A DNA stretch of 10,397 nucleotides from Trueperaceae bacterium (GTDB taxonomy: Bacteria; Deinococcota; Deinococci; Deinococcales; Trueperaceae): positions 1 through 10,397 of the forward strand of contig SLSQ01000233.1 in the NCBI GenBank assembly GCA_007130355.1. Reading direction: 5' to 3'. The translations under genes and the position numbers were made by a program. The notes under the pieces were generated by a model that was not told where the DNA came from, did not search any database, and saw only the letters and a list, made by a program, of their open reading frames with translations. Shown piece by piece: positions 1 through 6,848 of the stretch (positions are counted from its first letter, which is position 1; every line of letters begins with the position of its first letter).

Positions 1-1092
1 CCCGACCGGGCGCCGGACGCCGCCGACCGTGGCGCGCCGCGACCGATCGGTCGCGGCACTGGAGCCGCCCCCGCGAACCGGTTCGGCGCCCGCGGTGCCG
101 ACCTCGATCCGGACGCGTTCGGGCCGGACGACCTGCGGCCCGGCACCACCGTCCAGGTCGACGCCGCCCGGTCGATCCTGAGCCGGAACGCGAGTCCCGA
201 CGTCGGGTTCGACGTGAGCCTCAACCCCTACCGCGGCTGCGAGCACGGCTGCGTCTACTGCTACGCCCGCCCCACGCACGAGACGCTCGGCCTGAACGCC
301 GGCCTCGACTTCGAGACCCGCCTCTTCGTGAAGCGCGACGCGCCCGCGCTGTTGCGGGCCGCCCTGGCCCACCGCTCGTGGCGGGCCGAGCCGATCGCGC
401 TCTCGTCGGTCACCGACCCGTACCAGCCGCTCGAGCGGCGCGAGCGCGTCACGCGCGCCTGCCTCGAGGTCCTGGCCGAGCACCGCCAACCGGTGACCGT
501 GGTCACCAAGAACCGCCTGGTGCTGCGCGACCTCGACCTGCTCCAGGAGCTCGCGCGCTTCGGCGCCGTCTCGGTCGCGCTGAGCGTCACGACCCTGGAC
601 GACGCGCTGCGCGCCTCGATGGAGCCCCGTACCTCGAGCCCCGCACGGCGGCTGGACGCGATCCGCCGCCTGTCCGCGGCGGGCGTGCCGGCGGGCGTGT
701 TCGTGGCGCCCGTGATCCCCGGCCTGACCGACGCCGAGACGCCCGCGATCCTGGAGGCGGCGGCCGAGGCCGGCGCGACCTTCGCGAGTACGGTGCTGTT
801 GCGTCTGCCGCGGGCGGTCGAACCGGTGTTCGTCGACTGGCTCGGCACGCGCGACCCCGCTCGGGTCCGACGGGTGATCGCGCGCGTGCGCGAGGCGCGC
901 GGCGGCGCGATGAACGACGCCACCTTCGGACGTCGCATGCGCGGCTCCGGGGCGTACGCCGAGCAGCACCGGGCCCTGTTCCGCCTGACCCGGCGCCGGC
1001 TCGCGCTCGGGTCCCCGCCGACCCTCTCGGGCGACGCGTTCCGAGTGCCCGGGCGCGCCCGTCAGCCGCGCCTGTTCGGTCCCGAGGGCTAG
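1..1092 (+). CDS. PA0069-family radical SAM protein (SplB-like), 5' partial
   Basis: The reading frame is open from the first base and gives 363 residues before TAG. The N-terminus lies outside the window. A GRG followed by G-A-x-x-N-R-F near residues 17-28, and the A-R-S-I-L-S-R-N-A-S-P-D segment near 56-67, match the N-terminal signature of the PA0069 family (COG1533, related to spore photoproduct lyase), so only a few residues should be missing. The [4Fe-4S]/SAM motif CxxxCxxC is at C80, C84 and C87 within GCEHGCVYCYARP. A TIM-barrel core follows. The C-terminal FGRRMRGSGAYAEQ segment and terminal RQPRLF are also family-typical. A GTG at 214 could be called as a start, but it would delete the conserved N-terminal segment just before the cluster, so I reject it. 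The family reaction is unknown. Being SplB-like does not make it a DNA-repair lyase. The c-di-GMP gene starts 9 bases after its stop. Confidence 0.9.
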   Translation, partial: PDRAPDAADRGAPRPIGRGTGAAPANRFGARGADLDPDAFGPDDLRPGTTVQVDAARSILSRNASPDVGFDVSLNPYRGCEHGCVYCYARPTHETLGLNAGLDFETRLFVKRDAPALLRAALAHRSWRAEPIALSSVTDPYQPLERRERVTRACLEVLAEHRQPVTVVTKNRLVLRDLDLLQELARFGAVSVALSVTTLDDALRASMEPRTSSPARRLDAIRRLSAAGVPAGVFVAPVIPGLTDAETPAILEAAAEAGATFASTVLLRLPRAVEPVFVDWLGTRDPARVRRVIARVREARGGAMNDATFGRRMRGSGAYAEQHRALFRLTRRRLALGSPPTLSGDAFRVPGRARQPRLFGPEG

Positions 1093-1095
1093 CAT
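1090..1095 (+). promoter_or_regulatory. Predicted -10 element of a leaderless promoter
   Basis: TAGCAT (TANNNT) overlaps the TAG stop of the radical SAM gene and lies 6 bases before the GTG start at 1102. That spacing would place the transcript's first base on the start codon. I see no TTGACA-like -35 about 17 bases upstream. The same layout recurs at other genes in this window, which is the main support. Confidence 0.45.
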
Positions 1096-1101
1096 GGGCG
1101 C

Positions 1102-3525
1102 GTGACCGGTCCGGCCAGCGTCCCGTTCTCCGTCTGGGAGCAGCTGCTCGAAGCGCATCCGGCCGTGATGCTGGTCATCGATCCGGCGGACGGTCGGATC
1201 ACGCACGCGAACGCGGCGGCGCAGCGGTACTACGGCTGGTCGCTCGAGGAGCTGCGCGCCCGCACGATCCACGAGGTCAACACCCTGAGCGAGGCGGAGG
1301 TCGCGCTCGAGATGCGGCGCGCCGCCGCGGCCGGTCGGAACCGGTTCGCCTTCCGCCACCGGCGCGCCGACGGCGCCATAAGGGACGTGCACGTCACCAG
1401 CGGTCCGGTCCGCCTTCGGAACGGGAACGGCGCGGTCGTGGACCGCCTGGTGTCGGTGATCCACGACGTCGGCGATCTTGCCGGGATCCACGACCAGCTG
1501 CGGCTGCGGGACCGGGCGCTCGAGGTGGCGCAGGACGCGCTCGTGGTGGCCGACCGCTCGGGGCGGATCGTCTGGAGCAACCCGGCGTTCACGGCGATGA
1601 CCGGCTACGAGGCGTCGGAGGCGACCGGACGCACGCCCGGCGAGCTGGTCGCCTCGGGCCGGCACGACCCCGCCTTCTACCGGCGGATGTGGGCCACGCT
1701 GCTCCGGGGCGAGACCTGGCGCGGTCAACTGCGCAACCGCCGCAAGGACGGCACCCCCTACGACGACGAGACGGTCATCACGCCGGTCGCCGACCCCTCC
1801 GGCGAGGTCACCCACTACGTGGCCGTGAAGCGCGACGTGTCCCACCGGGTCCGACGCCAGGACGAGCTCGAGATGTGGGAAGCGGTCTTTCGGAACGTCG
1901 GGGCGGGGGTCGTGGTCGCCGATCCGGACGGCACCCTACGCCTCGTGAACCCCGCGTACGCGGCCATGCACGGGGTCGAAGCCGACGCTCTGATCGGACG
2001 TTCCGTGCACGAGCTGTACGCGCCGCACGACCTGCCGAAGCTTCGGCGTGCCTTGCGCACCGTCGAGCGCGACGCGCACCACGTCTACGAAGCGGACCAC
2101 CAGCGGGCCGACGGCACGGTCTTCCCGGTGTCGGTCGACCTCACCTGGACCCGGCTCGCGCGGCGGCCGGCCCTCATCGCCACGGTGCAGGACCGGAGCG
2201 CGGTCCGGCGGCTCGAATCGGACCTGCGCCGCGCCCGCGACACCGATCCGCTCACCGGTCTGCCGAACCGGGAGGGCCTGCGTCGCGCCACCGCGGCGAC
2301 CACCGCACGGCACGACCGCGTCGGTGCGGGCTACGCCGTGGCGTTCGCCGGCCTCGACGGGTTCCGGGCGGTGAACGACTCGTACGGGCACGAGGTCGGG
2401 GACGAGGTCCTGCGCGAAGTCGCCCGCCGCTTCACGACGACCCTCAGGACCGGCGACACGTTGGGGCGGTTCGCGGGGGACGCGTTCGCGCTCCTGATCG
2501 TCGACATGATCGCTCCGGAGCACGCGGAACGCGTCGCGCGCCGGCTGCAGGCGACGTTGACCGCCCCGATCGTGGTCGACGGCACGTCGATCGCGATCAC
2601 CGCGAGCATCGGCCTGGCGCTCGCGCCCGACGACGGCGTGGCGATCGAAGCGCTTCTGTCGCACGCCGAGGCGGCGATGCACGCGGCCAAGGCGAGCGGC
2701 AGCGGAGGGGTCCGGTACTTCGACCCGTCGCTTCAGGCGGCGGCCGAGGACCGACTGACGCTGCGCACCGAACTGGCCGCGGCGATCGGCCGCGACCAGT
2801 TGTGGCTCGCGTACCAGCCGCTGGTCGACCTTCGGAGCGGACGGCCGGTCGGCTGCGAGGCGCTGGTGCGCTGGGACCATCCGACGCTGGGGGCCGTGTC
2901 GCCGGGACGGTTCGTGCCGGTCGCCGAACGCACCGGGCAGATCGTGGCGATCGGCCGGTTCGTGCGGCGGCGTGCCCTCTCCGACCTGAAGGGGTGGGAC
3001 GCCGCCGGCGCCACCGTGCCCCGGGTCGCGGTGAACCTCTCCGCGATCGAGCTGGCCGATCCGAGGCTGGCGGACACGGTCATGGCCGACCTGAAGGAGG
3101 CCGACGTCGCGCCGGAGCGGCTCGAGGTCGAGGTCACCGAGTCGGCCGTCCTGTCGGACGAGGCGAGCGCGCTGGAGACGTTGCGGCGGCTCCGGGCGCA
3201 CGGGGTGCGGATCGCGATCGACGACTTCGGTACCGGCTTCGCGTCCCTCGCCTACCTGCGCAAGGTTCCGGCGCACGTCCTGAAGCTGGACGGCTCGTTC
3301 GTCCGCGACCTGGACGTCACGGAGGACGCTTCCCACCGGACGTTGGCCGCCGCGGTCGCCGACCTGGGCGAAGCGTTCGCGATGACGGTGGTCGGCGAAG
3401 GGGTCGAGACCGAGACGCAGGAGGAGGCGCTGCGCCGGCTCGGGTTCGCCGTCGGTCAGGGCTGGCGCTTCGCCCGGCCGATGCCGTACGACGGGTTCCT
3501 CGCCTGGTGGCGCGACCGGGCGTAG
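1102..3525 (+). CDS. PAS-PAS-PAS-GGDEF(degenerate)-EAL cyclic-di-GMP phosphodiesterase
   Basis: This 807-residue protein has no membrane helix and should be cytosolic. Three PAS-type sensor domains lie at about 12-125, 138-250 and 258-370, then GGDEF at about 376-540 and EAL at about 550-803. The GGDEF active site is AGDAF (458-462), and the usual metal-binding Asp before L418-D419 is Gly417, so cyclase activity is unlikely. RxxD at R449-D452, five residues before the motif, matches an inhibitory c-di-GMP site. The EAL domain looks complete: E586-A587-L588, N645, ExTE at 677-680, D707-D708, K728, EGVE at 766-769 and Q786-G787. The inferred role is hydrolysis of c-di-GMP to pGpG, tuned by ligands or redox state at the PAS domains. 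The PAS domains lack the LOV cysteine signature. GTG 1102 is chosen because the protein then begins just before the first PAS domain and the -10 element fits. Confidence 0.9.
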   Translation: MTGPASVPFSVWEQLLEAHPAVMLVIDPADGRITHANAAAQRYYGWSLEELRARTIHEVNTLSEAEVALEMRRAAAAGRNRFAFRHRRADGAIRDVHVTSGPVRLRNGNGAVVDRLVSVIHDVGDLAGIHDQLRLRDRALEVAQDALVVADRSGRIVWSNPAFTAMTGYEASEATGRTPGELVASGRHDPAFYRRMWATLLRGETWRGQLRNRRKDGTPYDDETVITPVADPSGEVTHYVAVKRDVSHRVRRQDELEMWEAVFRNVGAGVVVADPDGTLRLVNPAYAAMHGVEADALIGRSVHELYAPHDLPKLRRALRTVERDAHHVYEADHQRADGTVFPVSVDLTWTRLARRPALIATVQDRSAVRRLESDLRRARDTDPLTGLPNREGLRRATAATTARHDRVGAGYAVAFAGLDGFRAVNDSYGHEVGDEVLREVARRFTTTLRTGDTLGRFAGDAFALLIVDMIAPEHAERVARRLQATLTAPIVVDGTSIAITASIGLALAPDDGVAIEALLSHAEAAMHAAKASGSGGVRYFDPSLQAAAEDRLTLRTELAAAIGRDQLWLAYQPLVDLRSGRPVGCEALVRWDHPTLGAVSPGRFVPVAERTGQIVAIGRFVRRRALSDLKGWDAAGATVPRVAVNLSAIELADPRLADTVMADLKEADVAPERLEVEVTESAVLSDEASALETLRRLRAHGVRIAIDDFGTGFASLAYLRKVPAHVLKLDGSFVRDLDVTEDASHRTLAAAVADLGEAFAMTVVGEGVETETQEEALRRLGFAVGQGWRFARPMPYDGFLAWWRDRA

Positions 3526-3561
3526 CGCACCCCGGTAAGAACCGCGTGCACTCCGAAGTCG

Positions 3562-3567
3562 TATCCT
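3562..3567 (+). promoter_or_regulatory. Predicted -10 element of a leaderless promoter
   Basis: TATCCT (TANNNT) lies 7 bases before the GTG start at 3575 in the 49-base gap between the two c-di-GMP genes. There is no purine-rich Shine-Dalgarno sequence before the GTG, and no convincing -35. The second c-di-GMP gene may therefore have its own promoter rather than depending only on read-through. Confidence 0.45.
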
Positions 3568-3574
3568 GAACTCG

Positions 3575-5965
3575 GTGGCAGCCGCGACACGACGGTCGGA
3601 CGCGACCGAACGCCGAGTACGCCGTCGACTGTGGGTCGGCCTGGCGTTGATCGTGGTGCTGGCGGGGGCTACGGTCCTCGTCACGCACCTCGCCCTGCGC
3701 ACCCAGGCGGCCGCTTCGCTGTTCATCTACGGTGAGAGCAAGTGGTCGAAGGGACGCTCGGAGGCGGTCGCGGGCCTCTTCAGTTTCGCGACGAGCGGTT
3801 CGGTCGTCGACCTGGACCGCGCTCGACGCGGCCTGCACGTCCCCCTCTCCGACCTGCACGGCCGCCGGGCGCTCGAGGCCGACCCGCCCGACCGTACGGC
3901 GGCGGTGGAGGCGTGGGTCGACGGCGGTCACACGCCTCGCGACGCGCGCGCCCTGGTCGACTTCTTCGTCCGTTTCGGCGCGATGCGGATCTTCGAACCG
4001 TCGGTCACGGTCTGGCGTGCGACCGACGCGTACGTCGTCGAGCTCGCGGAGATCGCCGACCTGATGGAGGCCGAATACGCCAGCGGCGTCCCCAGCCCGG
4101 TGCGCCTGCTCGAGGCACGGGCGCGAGCGATCGAGCTCTCCGACCGGATCCGGCCCCTGGCGCGGGCCTTCTCCCGCAACCTGGCGGACGCCGTGCACTG
4201 GCTCCGGAACCTGCTCCTGGTCGTGACGTCCGCGACCTTCGCGGCGCTCGTGGTCGTCTCGGCGGCGGTGATCGGCTGGGCCTACCGCGCGGTGCGCGAA
4301 CGGGACGAGGCGCTGCGCCGCACCTTCGCCCAAGCGACCGTCGGCATGGCGCACCTGGATGCGGAGGGCCGGTTCACGTCGATCAACGCCGCCCTCGCTC
4401 AGCTGTTCGGCCGGCCGGAGGCGGAGCTGCTCGGTCGCCCCCTGCGCGCGTTCGTGCATCCGGACGTCGCGTCGGACGCGACCCGTGACGCGCTGCTGGC
4501 GGACGGCACCGACGGACCGCGCGAGTGGCGGCTGCGACTCCCGGACGGCACCGCTCCCTGGGTCCGCAGCACCGTCAGCCACGTTCGGCTCGGGACCCAC
4601 GCGCGGCACGCCCGCTTCGCGACGTTCGAGGACGTCTCCGAAGCGCGCCGCCTGACGGAGGAGCTCGAGCATCGCGCCCGCCACGACGCGTTGACCGGCC
4701 TGCTGAACCGCTACGCCTTCGACCGGCGCCTGAGCGCCGCCATCGCGAGCGCCCGCCGCACCGGACGGCCCCACGCGGCGGCGTTCGTCGACCTCGATCA
4801 GTTCAAGGTGGTCAACGACACCTCCGGTCACGCCGCCGGCGACGCGCTGCTGGTCCGGATCGGGGCGATGCTGGGCGAGATCCTGCGCGAGAACGACGTG
4901 ATCGCACGCATGGGCGGCGACGAGTTCGCGCTGCTGCTCGAGGACACGGGGCTCGACGCCGCGCACGACGTGGCCGAGAAGATCCGGCGCCGGCTGGCGC
5001 GCGAGGAGTTCGCATGGGAGGACCGCCGCTTCCGGACCACGGCCAGCATCGGCGTGACCGAGGTACGGGGCGAGGACGGCGACCCGGGCACCGTCCTCCG
5101 CCGGGCGGACGTCGCCTGCTACCTGGCCAAGGAGGCGGGCCGCGACCGGGTGCACGTATACGCCGTCGGGGACGAGACGTCGACCCAGGTCCACGGCGAA
5201 ATGGAGTGGGTGGGCCGCATCCACGCGGCGCTCCGCGACGACCGCCTGGTCGTGTTCGCCCAGAGGATCGTGCCGCTCGCCGGCACCTCCGGCGAGCGCT
5301 ACGAGCTGCTGCTCCGCCTTCGCGGCGAGGACGGCCGACTGCATCCGCCCGGCGTCTTCCTGCCGGCGGCGGAACGGTACGGCCTGATCGGCGAGCTGGA
5401 CCGCTGGGTGGCGCGCCACGCGCTCGAGACCCTCGAACGGCACCCCGAGCATCTACGGAACCTGGAGGCGGTCCACCTGAACGTGTCCGCCTCGTCCGTC
5501 TCCGATCCGGGCTTCGCCGGCGACCTGATCGCGCTCCTCGATCGTCACGCCGTTCCGGCCGATCGAATCTGCGTCGAGATCACCGAGACCGCCGCCATGC
5601 GGGACCTGGTCCAATCGCGCCGCTTTCTGGCGACGCTGCGCGAGCGGGGCGTCCGGATCGCGCTCGACGACTTCGGCAGCGGACTGTCGTCGTTCGCCTA
5701 CCTCAAGTCGCTACCGATCGACCTGGTGAAGATCGACGGCATGCTGGTGCGGGACGTCGCGATCGATCCGCTCGATCGGACGCTGGTCCGGTCGGTGCAC
5801 GAACTGGCGCGCGTCCTGGGCAAGCGCACCGTCGCCGAGTTCGTCGAGGACGACGCGATCGCGGAGGTCCTGCGCGGCATCCGCATCGACCTGGCGCAAG
5901 GGTACGGGGTGCACCGGCCGCAACCGTGGACCGAGCTGCTCGCGCCGTCGGACGGCGACCGCTAG
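3575..5965 (+). CDS. Membrane-anchored sensor-PAS-GGDEF-EAL cyclic-di-GMP enzyme
   Basis: This 796-residue protein has a membrane helix at about 20-40, a mostly helical extracytoplasmic sensor region at about 42-208 and a second helix at about 212-237. A PAS domain (about 245-358), GGDEF (about 362-530) and EAL (about 545-790) follow. The GGDEF domain looks active: metal ligands D406 and D408, GGDEF at 447-451, and an RxxD feedback site at R438-D441. In the EAL domain the signature is ELL (577-579), a variant seen in a recognised subgroup. Other residues are kept: N636, ExTE 668-671, D698-D699, K719, E755 and Q775-G776. It probably makes c-di-GMP from two GTP at the inner membrane face in response to an external signal, and may also degrade it. 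It follows the degenerate-GGDEF enzyme by 49 bases. GTG 3575 is preferred for the short basic N-tail before helix 1 and the upstream -10. The signal is unknown. Confidence 0.92.
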   Translation: MAAATRRSDATERRVRRRLWVGLALIVVLAGATVLVTHLALRTQAAASLFIYGESKWSKGRSEAVAGLFSFATSGSVVDLDRARRGLHVPLSDLHGRRALEADPPDRTAAVEAWVDGGHTPRDARALVDFFVRFGAMRIFEPSVTVWRATDAYVVELAEIADLMEAEYASGVPSPVRLLEARARAIELSDRIRPLARAFSRNLADAVHWLRNLLLVVTSATFAALVVVSAAVIGWAYRAVRERDEALRRTFAQATVGMAHLDAEGRFTSINAALAQLFGRPEAELLGRPLRAFVHPDVASDATRDALLADGTDGPREWRLRLPDGTAPWVRSTVSHVRLGTHARHARFATFEDVSEARRLTEELEHRARHDALTGLLNRYAFDRRLSAAIASARRTGRPHAAAFVDLDQFKVVNDTSGHAAGDALLVRIGAMLGEILRENDVIARMGGDEFALLLEDTGLDAAHDVAEKIRRRLAREEFAWEDRRFRTTASIGVTEVRGEDGDPGTVLRRADVACYLAKEAGRDRVHVYAVGDETSTQVHGEMEWVGRIHAALRDDRLVVFAQRIVPLAGTSGERYELLLRLRGEDGRLHPPGVFLPAAERYGLIGELDRWVARHALETLERHPEHLRNLEAVHLNVSASSVSDPGFAGDLIALLDRHAVPADRICVEITETAAMRDLVQSRRFLATLRERGVRIALDDFGSGLSSFAYLKSLPIDLVKIDGMLVRDVAIDPLDRTLVRSVHELARVLGKRTVAEFVEDDAIAEVLRGIRIDLAQGYGVHRPQPWTELLAPSDGDR

Positions 5966-5969
5966 GTCG
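5956..5969. terminator. Weak hairpin at a convergent gene junction
   Basis: CGACC-GCTA-GGTCG forms a 5-bp stem with a 4-base loop over the stop codon of the second c-di-GMP gene. Only 9 bases separate that stop from the stop of the opposing small gene. There is no T-tract, and stems of this size are frequent at this GC content, so this is a tentative call. Confidence 0.2.
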
Positions 5970-5974
5970 GGACG

Positions 5975-6250
5975 TCAGAGGCCCAGCCGGCTCCAGATCG
6001 GCCGCTCCGCGAAGGTGCGCGCGAACCGCTCCCCCTCCGCGTCGTACGCGAACAGTTCCACGTTGTTCCTGCGTCCCTCGCGCACGACCACGGCGACCAG
6101 CCCCGGCACCTCGTCGTGCACCCTCAGACGCGGGTTCTTCTCGGCCGCCTTCTTGCTGATCCCGATCCGGCGCCGGAGCGTTCGACTCAGGTGGACCGTT
6201 CGGACGGTGCGGTCGTTCAGCCACGCGGCGACGCGCCGTTCCGGCGTCAT
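5975..6250 (-). CDS. Small hypothetical protein (91 aa)
   Basis: I do not recognise a family. The N-terminal half is basic and looks helical (residues 1-40, with RTLRRRIG and ISKKAAEK). The C-terminal half alternates like beta strands (LRVHDEVPGLVAVVVREG, then NNVELFAYDAEGERF) and ends in IWSRLGL. There is no signal peptide or membrane helix. I accept it as real because its composition is balanced, with Lys, Asn, Glu and aromatic residues rather than the Arg/Pro/Gly run of shadow frames, and because it fills an otherwise empty interval converging on the c-di-GMP gene. The ATG at 6250 has no clear Shine-Dalgarno sequence. It overlaps, as ATGA, the stop of an 11-codon upstream ORF that has a leaderless-type -10. 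An alternative in-frame GTG about 31 codons upstream would add Arg/Pro-rich sequence and is less likely. Confidence 0.6.
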   Translation of the reverse strand: MTPERRVAAWLNDRTVRTVHLSRTLRRRIGISKKAAEKNPRLRVHDEVPGLVAVVVREGRRNNVELFAYDAEGERFARTFAERPIWSRLGL

Positions 6251-6282
6251 GCGGAACCCGTACGGGAGGGTCGATCGGGCAT
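6247..6282 (-). CDS. Possible 11-codon leaderless upstream ORF
   Basis: Reading leftward from the ATG at 6282 gives MPDRPSRTGSA and a TGA at 6249-6247. That TGA overlaps the ATG of the 91-residue gene (ATGA). A TACGCT hexamer lies 5 bases before this ATG. If transcription starts here, a leaderless ribosome would read the short peptide and could restart on the overlapping ATG, coupling the two. The alternative is a chance ATG within an untranslated leader. The peptide has no recognisable features. Confidence 0.3.
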   Translation of the reverse strand: MPDRPSRTGSA

Positions 6283-6287
6283 GCCGA

Positions 6288-6293
6288 AGCGTA
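6288..6293 (-). promoter_or_regulatory. Predicted -10 element for the small - strand gene
   Basis: TACGCT on the - strand (TANNNT) lies 5 bases before the ATG at 6282 and 37 bases before the ATG at 6250. No -35 match is visible. It sits in the 120-base divergent interval shared with the DUF6069-type gene. Confidence 0.35.
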
Positions 6294-6358
6294 CCCGAAG
6301 ACCCGCACGGACGAGGTCCCGACGTACCGGACGGTGTGCATCGCACGGCTCGGCGGGT

Positions 6359-6364
6359 CAGAAT
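6359..6364 (+). promoter_or_regulatory. Possible -10 element for the DUF6069-type gene
   Basis: CAGAAT lies 6 bases before the ATG at 6371. It departs from TANNNT at the first base but has the same spacing as the better hexamers in this window. There is no Shine-Dalgarno sequence between it and the start. Confidence 0.3.
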
Positions 6365-6370
6365 GCGGGC

Positions 6371-6823
6371 ATGCGACGCGCTCCCGACCGTGACCCTGCA
6401 CGCGCCCCGCGACCGCCGCGCCCGTCGACGCGCCGCCTCGCGATCGTGGCGCCGCTCGCCGCCCTGGTGGCGTCCGTGATCAACGCCGGTCTGTACTCGA
6501 TCGGCGAGGCGTTCGGCGCCTTCCCCTCCGACGTGCTCACGCCGGCCGGCATGCCGATCACGCTCGCGGGCGTTCTCGCCCTGACGGTCGCCGGGGTGCT
6601 GGGGGCCGCCGTCGTCTACGCGGTCCTCGGCCGTACGGTCCGGCGTCCGGTCCGCGCCCTGGTCCTCGTCTCCGTCGTCGTGTTCGCGGTCATGATCCTT
6701 CCGCCGTTCGTGATCGACGGCGCACCGACCGTCATGATCGCGATGCTTCAGTTGCTGCACCTCACGACGGCGGTCGTCGCGGTCGGCGCCCTCCTGAGGT
6801 TCGCGACCACCCGTCGGCCCTGA
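6371..6823 (+). CDS. DUF6069-type four-helix membrane protein
   Basis: This is a 150-residue integral membrane protein. After a basic, proline-rich cytoplasmic tail (1-22) there are four predicted helices, at about 23-45, 64-86, 95-115 and 120-143, and a short basic C-tail. The layout fits the DUF6069 family: NAGLYSIGEAFGAF after helix 1, a PPF turn ending helix 3, and a conserved-looking LLHL (H130) in helix 4. The match is from memory of the family pattern. Its function is unknown. ATG 6371 is chosen because it precedes the basic tail and the first helix, and has a leaderless-type hexamer upstream. The frame stays open further upstream, but that part is Arg/Pro-rich and unlikely to be coding. 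It converges on the glycoside hydrolase gene, with 21 bases between stops. Confidence 0.75.
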   Translation: MRRAPDRDPARAPRPPRPSTRRLAIVAPLAALVASVINAGLYSIGEAFGAFPSDVLTPAGMPITLAGVLALTVAGVLGAAVVYAVLGRTVRRPVRALVLVSVVVFAVMILPPFVIDGAPTVMIAMLQLLHLTTAVVAVGALLRFATTRRP

Positions 6824-6848
6824 CGCCCGCCGAGCGGCACGGCGTCAG
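6820..6848. terminator. Bidirectional terminator hairpin containing both stop codons
   Basis: CTGACGCC (6820-6827) and GGCGTCAG (6841-6848) are perfect 8-bp inverted arms around a 13-base loop. The left arm contains the TGA of the DUF6069-type gene (6821-6823). The right arm contains the TGA of the - strand hydrolase gene (6845-6847). There is no strong T-tract on either side, so it may act as a factor-independent hairpin of low efficiency or as a 3'-end stabiliser. Confidence 0.5.

Noticed and set aside
214..216. GTG as the start of the radical SAM gene
   Set aside because: The frame is open upstream to base 1 and that part carries the family's conserved N-terminal residues, so 214 is internal.
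1050..1061. Perfect 12-base palindrome CGGGCGCGCCCG near the end of the radical SAM gene
   Set aside because: It lies in coding sequence, is pure G/C, is expected often at this composition, and is not at a standard operator position for the next gene.
3533..3544. CGGT-AAGA-ACCG hairpin between the two c-di-GMP genes
   Set aside because: The stem is only 4 bp with no T-tract, so I do not call a terminator.
378..3569. + strand 1063-residue open frame in another phase
   Set aside because: It overlaps the radical SAM and first c-di-GMP genes out of frame and encodes a low-complexity Arg/Ala/Gly/Pro string.
1936..5452. Long - strand open frames (596 aa at 1936-3726 and 711 aa at 3317-5452) opposite the two c-di-GMP genes
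   Set aside because: They are antisense shadows of genes with complete PAS, GGDEF and EAL motifs. Their translations are Arg/Pro/Gly/Asp-rich with no domain pattern, and stops are rare in such GC-rich DNA.
4525..6159. + strand 544-residue open frame
   Set aside because: It is an out-of-frame shadow of the second c-di-GMP gene, has shadow-like composition and runs past the real stop into the opposing gene.
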